Source of the DNA: Brevibacillus sp. DP1.3A
GTDB lineage: Bacteria > Bacillota > Bacilli > Brevibacillales > Brevibacillaceae
Reading direction: 5' to 3'
NCBI RefSeq assembly: GCF_013284245.2
Contig: NZ_CP085876.1
Coordinates: 396,501-460,500, forward strand
DNA length: 64,000 nucleotides
Below, in pieces: positions 26,448 through 36,100 of this stretch. Both the position numbers and the translations under genes were made by a program. Below the pieces are notes generated by a model. The model was not told the DNA's origin, did no database searches, and was given only the letters and a program-made list of their open reading frames with translations. Each line of letters starts with the position of its first letter. Positions within the stretch are counted from its first letter, which is position 1.

Positions 26448-27940
26448 TGACACTCGACGCTGATCTGTATTCCATACAGGAAGTGCGTACCTACCTCGCA
26501 CAAGCGAAGGAAGCACAGGCCAAGTTCGCTACTTACAGCCAAGAGCAAGTTGACCGGATCATCGAAGCCATGTCCAAAGCGGGCGTGGAGCATGCGGATC
26601 GACTCGCAGCTATGGCTGTAGAAGAAACGGGCTTTGGTAACGTTCCAGACAAACGGATGAAAAACCTGTTTGCTGCGCAAGATGTGTACGCATCTGTAAA
26701 AGACGTAAAAACAGTTGGCATCATCCGTAAGGACGAAGAGAACAAAGTGTGGGAAGTGGCGCAGCCATTCGGAATCGTAGCTGGTATCGTACCTTCCACC
26801 AATCCGACGTCCACGGTTATCTATAAATCGATGGTCTCCCTCAAGGCGAGAAATGCGATTGTCTTCAGCCCGCATCCGTCGGCAGCCAAGTGTACGCTGG
26901 AAGCAGCGCGACTGATGGCGCAGGTGGCAGTAGCGGCTGGAGCACCAGAAGGCTTGATTCATTGCGTTACCAAGCCTACGCTTCCAGCGACAAACGAATT
27001 GATGAAGCACAAGCTGACCAATTTGATTCTCGCGACTGGCGGAACGCCGATGGTACGCGCAGCGTACAGCTCCGGTAAGCCTGCATACGGTGTGGGACCT
27101 GGTAACGTTCCGGTCTACGTCCACCACAGTGCTGACTTTGCTGCTGCTGCCAAGCGCATCGTGCAGAGCAAGACGTTTGACTATGGTACGATCTGCGCTT
27201 CTGAGCAAGCATTGGTAGTGGAAGAATCCATGAAGCACCAATTGATTGCTGCCCTGAAGCGTGAAGGCGCCTACTTCCTGAACGAGCAAGAGAAGGAAAA
27301 GGTAGCTGCCATCGTCACGATAAACGGCTCGCTGAACGCGAAGATCGTAGGCCGCTCTCCGCATGTGATCGCTCAAATGGCGGGTATTACCATCCCAGCT
27401 GATACGCGTGTCCTGGTTGCGGAGGAGAACAATGTAGGTAAAGCATATCCGATGTCCGTTGAAAAACTGGCTCCGGTCCTTGCTCTCTACACGGTTCAAG
27501 GCGACAGCGAAGCATTTGCCCGTTGCCGCGAATTGCTGGAGCATGGTGGTCTTGGACATACAGCGGGTATTCACGCCCAGGATGACAATGTCATCGCAGC
27601 GTATGGTCAAGCAATGCCAGCATCTAGAATTCCGGTAAATACGGGTACGACCTTCGGAGGAATTGGTGCAACGACTGGCGTACAACCAGCGTTCACACTT
27701 GGATGCGGTTCTTTAGGGGGCAACGTCACTTCCGATAACATCGGTGCGAAGCATATGTTCAACATCAAGCGTGTTGCGTTTGGCATCAAAGAAATGCCGC
27801 AATCAACGCCAGCACCAGCAGCTCCTGCGACACAAGCGGAAGAAGCTGTCCTACAGGCTGTCTCTTCTATGAACGTTGGCTTGAGCCGCGATGAGATCAA
27901 AAACATCATCAAATCCGTGTTAACAGAAATGACGACTTAG
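26447..27940 (+). CDS. eutE: Acetaldehyde dehydrogenase (acetylating), EutE
   Basis: 497 residues. Oxidizes acetaldehyde to acetyl-CoA with NAD and CoA inside the compartment. Aldehyde-dehydrogenase landmarks: [30 protein letters not shown], catalytic Cys250 in [10 protein letters not shown], and [14 protein letters not shown]. The C-terminus after a Pro/Ala linker is an amphipathic helix ([17 protein letters not shown]), very like an encapsulation peptide, where most EutE enzymes have it at the N-terminus. Translationally coupled to the preceding shell gene. Confidence 0.95.
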   Translation: MTLDADLYSIQEVRTYLAQAKEAQAKFATYSQEQVDRIIEAMSKAGVEHADRLAAMAVEETGFGNVPDKRMKNLFAAQDVYASVKDVKTVGIIRKDEENKVWEVAQPFGIVAGIVPSTNPTSTVIYKSMVSLKARNAIVFSPHPSAAKCTLEAARLMAQVAVAAGAPEGLIHCVTKPTLPATNELMKHKLTNLILATGGTPMVRAAYSSGKPAYGVGPGNVPVYVHHSADFAAAAKRIVQSKTFDYGTICASEQALVVEESMKHQLIAALKREGAYFLNEQEKEKVAAIVTINGSLNAKIVGRSPHVIAQMAGITIPADTRVLVAEENNVGKAYPMSVEKLAPVLALYTVQGDSEAFARCRELLEHGGLGHTAGIHAQDDNVIAAYGQAMPASRIPVNTGTTFGGIGATTGVQPAFTLGCGSLGGNVTSDNIGAKHMFNIKRVAFGIKEMPQSTPAPAAPATQAEEAVLQAVSSMNVGLSRDEIKNIIKSVLTEMTT

Positions 27941-27989
27941 AGTCGTAAAACACTAAAATTTTGGAGATATAATTAAGGAGGAAATGAAA

Positions 27990-28277
27990 ATGGCTGGAGA
28001 AATGTCCGCATTGGGAATGGTAGAAACAAAAGGTTTGGTAGGAGCAGTTGAAGCTGCTGACGCAATGGTAAAAGCAGCGAACGTAAAACTGATCGGTAAA
28101 GTACACGTAGGTGGCGGTCTCGTGACTGTTATGGTACGTGGTGACGTAGGTGCAGTAAAAGCTTCCACAGACGCAGGTGCCGCTGCTGCTGAAAAAGTAG
28201 GAGAACTCGTATCTATTCACGTAATTCCACGCCCTCATGGAGACATTGAACTGATCCTGCCTAAACTCGAAGGATAA
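27990..28277 (+). CDS. eutM: Major BMC-H shell protein EutM/PduA type
   Basis: 95 residues from the second ATG, which is eight bases after AAGGAGG; the ATG at 27984 is too close. A single BMC domain: [21 protein letters not shown] at the N-terminus, [20 protein letters not shown], and [11 protein letters not shown] at the C-terminus. Hexamers of this protein tile the shell facets. Confidence 0.95.
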   Translation: MAGEMSALGMVETKGLVGAVEAADAMVKAANVKLIGKVHVGGGLVTVMVRGDVGAVKASTDAGAAAAEKVGELVSIHVIPRPHGDIELILPKLEG

Positions 28278-28286
28278 TAAATCCCT

Positions 28287-29063
28287 ATGGCAGTGATTAC
28301 AGAAGCATCCTTGAGAGCGATGCATAAGTCAGGCATTCCAAACCCCTTTCTCGTTGAGAAAGGGGATAAAATAACACCAGCAGCGGCAGATTTCTTGAAA
28401 GGAAGAGGGATTCAAGTGAAACAAGTTGATCAGAACCAGCAGCCTTCCACCAATCAAGCTGCCGAGGCAGTGCGAGAAATTCCTTTGGGCGTATCTAACC
28501 GTCACATTCATTTGTCGCAAGCAGATGTCGAGAAGCTTTTCGGAGCCGGACATCAATTGACGCCAATGCGTGATTTGTCGCAACCGGGCCAGTTTGCTTG
28601 CCAAGAAACAGTTACCATCGTGGGACCAAAAGGCAGCATCCACGGGGTTCGCGTTTTGGGACCAGCTCGTGGCGCGACACAAGTGGAAATTTCCAGAACA
28701 GACGGCTTTGCGGTAGGTGTTCAGGCACCTGTGCGTATGTCTGGAGATATTGAAGGAACACCAGGTATGGTACTCGTTACGGCAAAAGGGACAGTCGTGA
28801 TGGACAAAGGCGTAATCGTAGCGAAGAGCCACGTTCATATGTCTCCGGCAGATGCCGAGCAATATCAAGTGAAGGATGGCGATTCGCTGATTCTGGCGAC
28901 GCAAAGCGATCGTCCTATCATCTATCCAGATGTAGTCGTTCGTGTACATCCGCAGTTTGCACTTGATTTCCACGTTGATACGGATGAAGGAAATGCCGCT
29001 AATTTGAAAACGGGCGACCGGGTAAAAGTGATCGGCAAGAACGGGCAATTTTACTCCGGCTAA
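28287..29063 (+). CDS. pduL: Phosphate acyltransferase of PduL/EutD type
   Basis: 258 residues. Converts acetyl-CoA and phosphate to acetyl-phosphate and free CoA. Two PduL domains with zinc-binding His motifs SNRHIHLS (about residue 73) and SHVHMSPADAEQY, and GDIEGTPGM between. The first 45 residues (ITEASLRAMHKSGIPN, then GDKITPAAADFLKGRGI) are the shared N-terminal element also seen in EutQ/EutT-type proteins and may target it to the compartment. The RBS is weak, so coupling to eutM is probable. Confidence 0.92.
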   Translation: MAVITEASLRAMHKSGIPNPFLVEKGDKITPAAADFLKGRGIQVKQVDQNQQPSTNQAAEAVREIPLGVSNRHIHLSQADVEKLFGAGHQLTPMRDLSQPGQFACQETVTIVGPKGSIHGVRVLGPARGATQVEISRTDGFAVGVQAPVRMSGDIEGTPGMVLVTAKGTVVMDKGVIVAKSHVHMSPADAEQYQVKDGDSLILATQSDRPIIYPDVVVRVHPQFALDFHVDTDEGNAANLKTGDRVKVIGKNGQFYSG

Positions 29064-29078
29064 CGGAGGTTGAGCTTG

Positions 29079-29903
29079 ATGGACATCAGAGAAATGGTGG
29101 CGTCGATTACAAAAGAAATTTTGCAGTCGATGAATACGGAAAAGCAAAGCACAGCGCCTCGTGTCCTGTACGTTTTTTGCGACAGCCAGGCTCATGAGGC
29201 GTTTCAGGATCATTTTATCCAACTGAAAAACCACGGGATCTGCCATGACATTCTCTTCCTGGACGGAGAAACCTCCTCTTGGTTGGGAATGCACAAGATC
29301 GAATGTGGGGGAGCAGGCAGAATCCTTACAGCAGATGAGTACGCTCCTGCTCCGTTGGAAGTGCCGAAAGATTATGTCGGTATCGTGATTCCTGAAATCG
29401 ATTTGGATAATGCAGCAAGAATTGCTTCCGGTCTAAAAGGAACGATCAAAGCGGAAATCGTCTTTTCCGCATTGGTGACGGGTAAATTCGTCATCGCTGG
29501 TTCCGATGTGCCAGGAATCAAGCGCGCAGACCGTCGTACCCTGCAAACATTGACACTGACACCTGCTTATGAAAAGCTGTTCAACCGTCACGTTGAGGGC
29601 ATGAAAGAACTGGGTGTGGAGTTTGCTGAGCAACGCCGTCTGGCTGATCGCGTGGTTTCGAAGCTGAAGTCTCAGCTGCAAAAAGTGGAGACTACTACCA
29701 AGACAGAACAACCGACATTGACTCCTTTGGATGAGCAAGAAGCCGTCTTTTCCGGGAAGCTGTTGACAGCGGATTGGATCAGATCTCAGCCTGAGCTTCG
29801 CGATACGACTTTGATCGTGAAAAAAGGTGCAATTGTTTCTCCGCTTGCTTATGACAGCATGAGAGAACGCGGCATTACGGTCAGCTATTTAGGAAAAGGG
29901 TGA
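29079..29903 (+). CDS. Microcompartment-associated protein of unknown function, possible cargo
   Basis: 274 residues from the ATG nine bases after CGGAGG. The first 18 residues, MDIREMVASITKEILQSM, form an amphipathic helix like BMC encapsulation peptides. The body contains an alpha/beta region (RVLYVFCDSQAHEAFQDHF; YVGIVIPEIDLDNAARI; FVIAGSDVPGIKRADRRTL) reminiscent of flavoprotein-like proteins found in other Firmicute eut loci. The end (FSGKLLTADWIRSQPELR, then VKKGAIVSPLAYDSMRERGI) resembles the N-terminal element of PduL/EutQ. No catalytic residue can be named. Confidence 0.65.
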   Translation: MDIREMVASITKEILQSMNTEKQSTAPRVLYVFCDSQAHEAFQDHFIQLKNHGICHDILFLDGETSSWLGMHKIECGGAGRILTADEYAPAPLEVPKDYVGIVIPEIDLDNAARIASGLKGTIKAEIVFSALVTGKFVIAGSDVPGIKRADRRTLQTLTLTPAYEKLFNRHVEGMKELGVEFAEQRRLADRVVSKLKSQLQKVETTTKTEQPTLTPLDEQEAVFSGKLLTADWIRSQPELRDTTLIVKKGAIVSPLAYDSMRERGITVSYLGKG

Positions 29904-29907
29904 TCGC

Positions 29908-30195
29908 ATGTTTTTGGGAAAAGTGATCGGCAGCGTCTGGGCCACGCAAAAAGAAGCAGGTATGGAAAATCTCAAGCTCATGGTGGTTCAGCCGATTGAT
30001 TGGCGTGGCGAAGAAGGCGGACAAACCGTTATCGCAGCGGACAGGATCGGTGCGGGAATCGGGGAGCAGGTTATCGTCTCTCGTGGGACGCCTGCCCGAA
30101 TCCTTTTCTCCGGCACCAGTGTGCCGATCGATGCGATCATCGTAGGCATTGTGGATTCGTTTGAGGTGCCGGGTGCCGCAGGAAGAGAGGAATAG
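29908..30195 (+). CDS. eutN: BMC vertex protein EutN/CcmL
   Basis: 95 residues. Typical start [18 protein letters not shown], then [20 protein letters not shown] and [11 protein letters not shown]. Pentamers cap the vertices of the icosahedral shell. Four bases after the previous stop. Confidence 0.95.
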   Translation: MFLGKVIGSVWATQKEAGMENLKLMVVQPIDWRGEEGGQTVIAADRIGAGIGEQVIVSRGTPARILFSGTSVPIDAIIVGIVDSFEVPGAAGREE

Positions 30196-30197
30196 GA

Positions 30198-30539
30198 ATG
30201 GAACAGGAACGTTCACGAGTCATCCAGGAATTCGTACCAGGGAAACAGGTCACGTTGGCTCATGTAATCGCAAACCCTGACCCAATGCTCTATACCAAGC
30301 TAGGTATCAATGAGGCTGGTGCGATCGGCATCTTGACTTTGACGCCTACCGAAACAGCCATTATTGCCGCAGATATTGCGACAAAGGCTGCTGGCGTCGA
30401 GCTTGGGTTTCTCGATCGTTTTACAGGTTCACTGATTGTCGTAGGAGATGTATCTGCTGTTGAAATGGCAGTCGAAGCGGTCAATCAGGTGCTGAGCGAA
30501 AAACTGCGGTTTACACCGGCCTTGGTGACGAAATCATGA
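30198..30539 (+). CDS. eutS: BMC shell protein EutS
   Basis: 113 residues; permuted BMC domain with the EutS N-terminus [21 protein letters not shown] and [21 protein letters not shown]. EutS hexamers are bent and thought to lie at shell edges. It starts two bases after eutN and its end overlaps eutP (ATGA). Confidence 0.95.
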   Translation: MEQERSRVIQEFVPGKQVTLAHVIANPDPMLYTKLGINEAGAIGILTLTPTETAIIAADIATKAAGVELGFLDRFTGSLIVVGDVSAVEMAVEAVNQVLSEKLRFTPALVTKS

Positions 30540-30979
30540 CCGGCCGTGTAATGATTATCGGTGCAATTGAAGCAGGAAAGTCTTCTCTGGTGCGGGCGCT
30601 GTTCAATGACGAACAGCCTGCCCGGAAGACTCAAGCGCTCGAATATCGGGACTGGGCGATCGACACTCCGGGTGAGTACAGCGAAAACCCGATGTTTTAT
30701 CGCACGCTTATGGCTACCTCTCTTGAGGCGAAGGTCATTGTGATGGTGCAGGATGCTACGCGGGAACGCAATTATTTCCCTCCTGGCTTTTCGCAAGGGT
30801 TTCCGCAATCGTGCATCGGGGTCATTACCAAAATGGATCATCCTGATGCAAATGTGGAGAGAGCAGAACAATTCCTGCGTCAATCGCTCGGCAATGCGAG
30901 AATTTTCCGGACCTCCTCGCTAACAAGTGAGGGAGTATCAGAATTGCGAGCGTATTTGCAAGAAATTGTAAACGAGTAA
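30536..30979 (+). CDS. eutP: EutP, small GTPase-like protein / possible acetate kinase
   Basis: 147 residues. P-loop [11 protein letters not shown] at residues 9-19, DTPGEY (switch/G3-like) and TKMDHP (in place of NKxD). Homologues were annotated as Ras-like GTPases, and Salmonella EutP has been reported to act as an acetate kinase, which would turn the acetyl-phosphate from PduL into ATP. Four-base overlap with eutS. Confidence 0.92.
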   Translation: MTGRVMIIGAIEAGKSSLVRALFNDEQPARKTQALEYRDWAIDTPGEYSENPMFYRTLMATSLEAKVIVMVQDATRERNYFPPGFSQGFPQSCIGVITKMDHPDANVERAEQFLRQSLGNARIFRTSSLTSEGVSELRAYLQEIVNE

Positions 30980-31072
30980 GAGTGATTAACCAGTATTACA
31001 CCCCTTTCCGCCGTAGCGTGTCTGTGAGAAAATGAGGTCATATCAACTCCTAGCAGGTGAAAAGAGGTTCAC

Positions 31073-32533
31073 ATGCAATCAATACGAGAAGTGTGCAAAG
31101 CGTCCACGACGTTGAGTGATGACGACATTCGGATTGTGGAGGATCTGGCTTCCAAGCTTCAGATTTTTGCTGATCTGTCTCAAGCGGACATGTTTATCGA
31201 TTGTCCGACGGTAGATCGGAGCGCTGCGATGGTAGTCGCACAAGCTGCACCGAGTACGGCACGCTCTATGTACAGTGGATCGGTCGTAGGGCATTTGGCG
31301 ACGGCGATTAATGAGCCGGCCGTTATGTATTGTCTGACTACAGGCAAGCCCGTCATCGGTTCACGTGGGGTTTCACAGGAGCAGGTCGTGATGCGACAAA
31401 GCGTCGTACCCATCACGAATGCAGCTGGAAAAACAATCGGGACCTTGATAACTGAACAAGATATATCCAAACAGGTGGAACAGGAAAAGAACGTTGAAAT
31501 GCTCAAGGAAACAACGGAGCAATTAAGCGAGACGCTCATCCAGTTTGCTGTGCCTGATTTGCCCATTTCGTCGCTTTTGCACGAGGGCATGATTTTGTTT
31601 GATCAGAGTGGGGTTATCACGTACGCCAATGGTCGTGCCCACAAGCTGCTCTCCTTGATTGGCTTTGAACGGCCGGAAAAAGGCGAGAGCATCGAACGTA
31701 TTTTTTCCTGGAGAGTTACCCCGGAGAATTTTGTACGCAACGGGGGTTATATTCAGGAGGAGCTGTCAAAAGGCAAACATTTTATCATGATGAAAGCGGT
31801 TTCGTCCGTCCGCAAGCAAGACATCATTGGGGGATTCATTCTCCTGCGAGACATATCGGACATTCGGGAAAAAGAAAAGCAATTAATGATCAAATCCGCG
31901 GTGATCAAAGAGATTCACCACCGGGTCAAAAACAATTTGCAAACCATCTCTAGCCTGTTGCGCCTGCAAATGCGGCGTTCGCAGTCCAACGAGATTGAAA
32001 AGGTATACCGGGAAAGCATCAATCGCATCAACAGCATCGCCATTATTCACGAATACTTGGCACAGGATGGTCTGGAGCAGATTGACTTCAAAGAGATTTT
32101 AACCAAAATATCGAAAATAATCGTCTCTTCGATGAGACGTTCTGAGCAAGCTATACACGTTGTGGTGACGGGCGAGTCAGTGTATCTGCCGTCCAACAAA
32201 GCAACATCATTTGCCTTAATCGTCACCGAGCTGATTCAAAATTGCATGATTCATGGTTTCCATGAGCAGCAAGAAGGGAAAATCTCTATTGCACTGGTTG
32301 CCAAGGAAGACTTCGTTAGTTTGTCTGTGACAGATGACGGAGTAGGCATCGAGGACATGGAGCAAATCCACAAAAAGGGCCATCTCGGCCTGAAAATTGT
32401 CGATACGCTGGTCAGGGAAGACCTCGAAGGCACCATGCATTTCCGCAACACTGGGAACGGAACAGAGGTTACCATACTCTATCCGATCCAAAAGGAGGAT
32501 GAAGATGACACAGCCGAAGATTATGGTGGTTGA
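31073..32533 (+). CDS. eutW: Ethanolamine sensor histidine kinase
   Basis: 486 residues, no membrane segment. The N-terminal sensor region (to about 150) is followed by a PAS-like part and a HisKA_2 domain with the phosphorylated His in KEIHHRVKNNLQTISSL (about residue 282), then HATPase_c (TELIQNCMIHGFHE; SVTDDGVGIED). Known EutW senses ethanolamine in the cytoplasm and phosphorylates EutV. It lies 93 bases after eutP and overlaps eutV by 29 bases. Confidence 0.93.
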   Translation: MQSIREVCKASTTLSDDDIRIVEDLASKLQIFADLSQADMFIDCPTVDRSAAMVVAQAAPSTARSMYSGSVVGHLATAINEPAVMYCLTTGKPVIGSRGVSQEQVVMRQSVVPITNAAGKTIGTLITEQDISKQVEQEKNVEMLKETTEQLSETLIQFAVPDLPISSLLHEGMILFDQSGVITYANGRAHKLLSLIGFERPEKGESIERIFSWRVTPENFVRNGGYIQEELSKGKHFIMMKAVSSVRKQDIIGGFILLRDISDIREKEKQLMIKSAVIKEIHHRVKNNLQTISSLLRLQMRRSQSNEIEKVYRESINRINSIAIIHEYLAQDGLEQIDFKEILTKISKIIVSSMRRSEQAIHVVVTGESVYLPSNKATSFALIVTELIQNCMIHGFHEQQEGKISIALVAKEDFVSLSVTDDGVGIEDMEQIHKKGHLGLKIVDTLVREDLEGTMHFRNTGNGTEVTILYPIQKEDEDDTAEDYGG

Positions 32534-33095
32534 TGACGAGCCGATTATTCGCATGGATTTGCGCGAGATGCTCGAAAATGAAGGGTATTTAGTGGTTGCC
32601 GAGGCGAAAAACGGAGAAGAGGCAGTCTCACTGGCCCATCGTCACAAGCCCGATCTGATTATCATGGATGTGAAAATGCCTGTCTTGAATGGAATCAAGG
32701 CAAGCAGTATCATTCGTTCCTTTTCAGACAGTTCCATTCTTCTTTTGACGGCTTATAGCCAAAAGGAACTCGTCCAGGATGCCAGAAAAGCGGGTGTGAC
32801 GGCTTACTTGGTGAAGCCGGTGTCGGAGGATGACTTGATTCCCGCAGTAGAAATCGCACTCAGTCAAAAGGAAAAAGTCGTTTCACTGAAGAAGGATATA
32901 AATGATCTGAAGCAAAAGATCGAGGATCGCAAGGCAGTGGAAAAGGCAAAAGGAAAGCTGATGAGTGCCCTATCCTTGGAAGAGGATGCGGCATACAAAT
33001 GGATGCAGCAAGTAAGCATGCAACGGCGCATGCCGCTTGTGAAGCTGGCAGAGGAAATTTTGTCGGGCGAGCAGGCCATTTTTATACAAGGCTAG
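32505..33095 (+). CDS. eutV: Ethanolamine response regulator with ANTAR RNA-binding domain
   Basis: 196 residues from ATG 32505, which follows AAAGGAGG. Receiver domain with VVDDEP, phospho-Asp in LIIMDVKMP and Lys in YLVKPVSED. After a coiled linker comes an ANTAR domain (VEKAKGKLMSALSLEEDAAY and WMQQVSMQRRMPLVKLAEEI). It binds paired hexaloop hairpins and prevents terminator formation. Predicted targets here are the leaders of eutL and eutA. Confidence 0.95.
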   Translation: MTQPKIMVVDDEPIIRMDLREMLENEGYLVVAEAKNGEEAVSLAHRHKPDLIIMDVKMPVLNGIKASSIIRSFSDSSILLLTAYSQKELVQDARKAGVTAYLVKPVSEDDLIPAVEIALSQKEKVVSLKKDINDLKQKIEDRKAVEKAKGKLMSALSLEEDAAYKWMQQVSMQRRMPLVKLAEEILSGEQAIFIQG

Positions 33096-33139
33096 TACTG
33101 ACGTTATCATAAAAAGCAGTGACAAGTAGATACGAAGAG

Positions 33140-33195
33140 AGCAAAGGCGCTTGAATCAGACCGGAAGCGAGGATCCGGCTGTTCAAGCGTTTTTT
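33140..33195 (+). promoter_or_regulatory. EutV-type antitermination site in the eutA leader
   Basis: AGC-AAAGGC-GCT at 33140-33151 repeats the hexaloop AAAGGY (A1, G4) of the eutL leader. It overlaps the 5' arm of a terminator hairpin (CGCTTGAA...TTCAAGCG, inner stem CCGGA/TCCGG) followed by T6 at 33190-33195. A weak upstream partner with loop ACTGAC (33092-33105) is possible. Confidence 0.65.
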
Positions 33196-33237
33196 CGTAA
33201 GGCCCGTCTGACACGCCAATGGTTCAAGGAGGTTCAT

Positions 33238-34698
33238 ATGGACGAACAATGGATCCAAAGCGTCGGGATCGATGTGGGAACAAGCACGACCAAAATGATC
33301 GTAAGCCGATTGCGATTGGGTCGCATGTCCAGCACGTTTTCGCTGCCGCGTTATCAGATCGTGGAGCGACAATTGCTGTATGCGAGTGAAGTACATTCCA
33401 CACCGCTCATCGGATTTGATGAAATCGACGCTGACGGAATCGGATCGATTCTTGCAGCCGAGTACGACAAGGCACAAATCAGCTTGTCTCAAATCAAGTC
33501 CGGGGCGGTCATCATTACCGGAGAAACAGCCAGCAAAAAGAACGCACAGCATATCGTTCATCTGTTGGCTGAACGCTCCGGGGATTTCGTGGTAGCGACA
33601 GCAGGTGCTGACCTCGAGGGCGTGCTGGCGGGCAAGGGCGCTGGTGCAGAAAAACGCTCGCAAGCCATGCAAGGTGTGATCGTCAATGTCGATATTGGCG
33701 GAGGAACAGCGAATGCAGCCTACTTCCAACGTGGCCGAGCGATTGCGACGGTTACGTTCCACGTCGGAGGAAGGCTGATCCGTCTCAGTCCGCAAGGTGT
33801 CGTTCAATACGTGTCGCCGAACATTCAACAATGGCTGTCGGCAAAAGGACTGCATATTCAAGTCGGACAGGAAATCGGATTCGCGCAGCTCACAGAGGTT
33901 GCCGAACAGCTAGGACGCAGCATGCTCGATTATTTGACGGGCAAAGAGCGCCAAGTATCGGGCTTGCTCGTAGTGGGACCGCATTTGCGCGATTCCATCC
34001 CTGTTGCTGAATTGACTGTCTCAGGCGGTGTGGGTCTGCTCATGAGCGGACCTCCCGTCCAAAATATTTCGGATGCGAGCCGATATGGCGATTTTGGCCC
34101 ACTGCTCGGATATGTACTCCAGCAGGAGCGCGAAAAAGGAACGTATCCGGTACAGTGGCTAGACCCGGATCAAACGGTGCGGGCAACGGTAATTGGCGCG
34201 GGGATGCAGAGCACGGAGATTAGTGGTTCAACCGTGCATATCAAGCCGGAGCTGTTGCCGATCAAAAATATTCCGATTCTCAAGCTGGAGCTTACCGAGG
34301 AACAATTGGCAGATGCCACACGACTGCGACAGGAAGTGGCTTCGATCTACCAACTGGGTGAGCGTCTGTTTGAAAAAACGACAGGGATTCCTTTCGCACT
34401 CGCGATCTCCGGCATCGGGTACTGCTCGTACGCTCTACTGCAGACGCTGTCCCAGGAGCTGTCGGAGCAATACCGGGCAACTTTCCCCGAGAGCCAAACC
34501 ATGGTCGTGATCTGTGAAACAGATATGGCGAAAGCGCTCGGGCAGGCCTTGGCGCTACGTTGCAAAGGGGCACCGGAAATCATTTGCATCGATCAGGTGC
34601 GTGTGGAATACGGCGATTACATCGATCTGGGTGAGCCGATCTCGGGAACGATCATTCCCGTCGTCGTCAAAACACTCGCGTTTGATGAAAGGCCGTAA
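33238..34698 (+). CDS. eutA: Ethanolamine ammonia-lyase reactivating factor
   Basis: 486 residues from ATG 33238 behind AAGGAGG. An actin-like/Hsp70-type ATPase fold: VGIDVGTSTTKMIVS (phosphate 1) and GVIVNVDIGGGTANAAYF. EutA removes damaged cobalamin from EutBC so the enzyme can be reused. It begins the second antitermination-controlled block. Confidence 0.94.
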   Translation: MDEQWIQSVGIDVGTSTTKMIVSRLRLGRMSSTFSLPRYQIVERQLLYASEVHSTPLIGFDEIDADGIGSILAAEYDKAQISLSQIKSGAVIITGETASKKNAQHIVHLLAERSGDFVVATAGADLEGVLAGKGAGAEKRSQAMQGVIVNVDIGGGTANAAYFQRGRAIATVTFHVGGRLIRLSPQGVVQYVSPNIQQWLSAKGLHIQVGQEIGFAQLTEVAEQLGRSMLDYLTGKERQVSGLLVVGPHLRDSIPVAELTVSGGVGLLMSGPPVQNISDASRYGDFGPLLGYVLQQEREKGTYPVQWLDPDQTVRATVIGAGMQSTEISGSTVHIKPELLPIKNIPILKLELTEEQLADATRLRQEVASIYQLGERLFEKTTGIPFALAISGIGYCSYALLQTLSQELSEQYRATFPESQTMVVICETDMAKALGQALALRCKGAPEIICIDQVRVEYGDYIDLGEPISGTIIPVVVKTLAFDERP

Positions 34699-34718
34699 CG
34701 TAAGAAGGGGTGGACGTG

Positions 34719-36080
34719 ATGAACACGAAAACGACTGTGCTTGGACAGACCTATCAATTTCGCGATTTGAAAGAGATTTTCGCGAAGGCAAATGAAGATA
34801 AATCAGGCGACCAGCTAGCTGGTATCGCCGCTGCTGATTCCCGGGAACGTGTAGCTGCCAAGCAAGTTTTGGCTGATCTGACATTGGCGGATATCCGCAA
34901 CAATCCGATGGTTCCGGCAGAAGAAGACGAAGTATCGCGTGTGATCGAAGAAGGCATCAACGAAAAGATTTACAGCGAAATCAAAAACTGGAGTGTAGCT
35001 GAGCTGCGCGAGTACATCTTGAGCCATCAAGCTGGCGATAATGAACTCAAGCGAATCAGCCGCGGCTTGTCCAGTGAGATGATCGCAGCGACTGCCAAGC
35101 TCATGAGCAACCTGGACTTGATCACGGCTGCGTCCAAGATCAAAGTTGTGACGCATGCCAACACGGCAATCGGTCATAAGGGCGTATTGGCTTCTCGTGT
35201 ACAGCCGAACCATCCATCCGATAACGTACAAGGAATCAAGGCATCCCTGTACGAAGGATTGAGCTACGGAATCGGCGATGCGGTTATCGGGATCAACCCG
35301 GTTATCGATACAGCCGACAGCGTGAAGGATATTTTGAACATGACCAAAGACGTGATGACCAAGTTTGATATCCCGACGCAAAACTGCGTATTGGCTCACG
35401 TTTCCACGCAAATGCGTGCCATCCGTAATGGGGCACCAGCAGACTTGATTTTCCAAAGCTTGGCGGGTAGTGAAAAAGGAAACAATGCATTTGGTATTGA
35501 TGTAGCACTGTTGGATGAAGCAGATGAGCTGATGCGCAAACAAGGCACTTCCTACGGGCCGAACTTCTGGTATTTCGAGACAGGCCAAGGCTCTGAGCTG
35601 TCTGCCGAGGCGCATCACGGCATGGACCAGGTAACAATGGAAGCACGCTGCTACGGACTTGCTCGCAAGTACAATCCGTTTATCGTGAACACAGTAGTTG
35701 GCTTCATTGGACCTGAGTATTTGTACGACAGCCGTCAAGTGATCCGTGCTGGACTGGAAGACCATTACATGGGCAAAATGCACGGTTTGCCGATGGGCTG
35801 TGACGTATGCTACACGAACCACATGAAGGTCGACCAAAACGACATGGACAATCTCGGTATTTTGCTCTCGTCGGCAGGCGTTAACTTTGTCATCGGCGTA
35901 GCGATGGCTGACGACGTCATGCTCAACTATCAATCGACGAGCTTCCATGATATTGCGGCATTCCGTGAAGTAATGGGACTGCGCCCTGCTCCTGATTTTG
36001 AAAAATGGCTGGAGAAAATGGGCATCATGGAAAACGGTAGGCTGACTGCAAAAGCAGGCGATCCGACAATCTTCATGTAA
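34719..36080 (+). CDS. eutB: Ethanolamine ammonia-lyase large subunit
   Basis: 453 residues from ATG 34719; a GTG nine bases upstream is less well spaced. Landmarks: GIAAADSRERVAAKQVLADL, QPNHPSDNVQGIKASLYEG, LDEADELMRKQGTSYGP, GLPMGCDVCYTNHMKVDQND and the conserved end AGDPTIFM. With EutC and adenosylcobalamin it splits ethanolamine to acetaldehyde and ammonia. Confidence 0.97.
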   Translation: MNTKTTVLGQTYQFRDLKEIFAKANEDKSGDQLAGIAAADSRERVAAKQVLADLTLADIRNNPMVPAEEDEVSRVIEEGINEKIYSEIKNWSVAELREYILSHQAGDNELKRISRGLSSEMIAATAKLMSNLDLITAASKIKVVTHANTAIGHKGVLASRVQPNHPSDNVQGIKASLYEGLSYGIGDAVIGINPVIDTADSVKDILNMTKDVMTKFDIPTQNCVLAHVSTQMRAIRNGAPADLIFQSLAGSEKGNNAFGIDVALLDEADELMRKQGTSYGPNFWYFETGQGSELSAEAHHGMDQVTMEARCYGLARKYNPFIVNTVVGFIGPEYLYDSRQVIRAGLEDHYMGKMHGLPMGCDVCYTNHMKVDQNDMDNLGILLSSAGVNFVIGVAMADDVMLNYQSTSFHDIAAFREVMGLRPAPDFEKWLEKMGIMENGRLTAKAGDPTIFM

Positions 36081-36100
36081 GATCAGGAGGTGAAAGACGG

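Noticed and set aside
26444-27685. 413-codon minus-strand frame opposite eutE
   Set aside because: Shadow frame with no domain-like sequence; eutE on the plus strand is certain.
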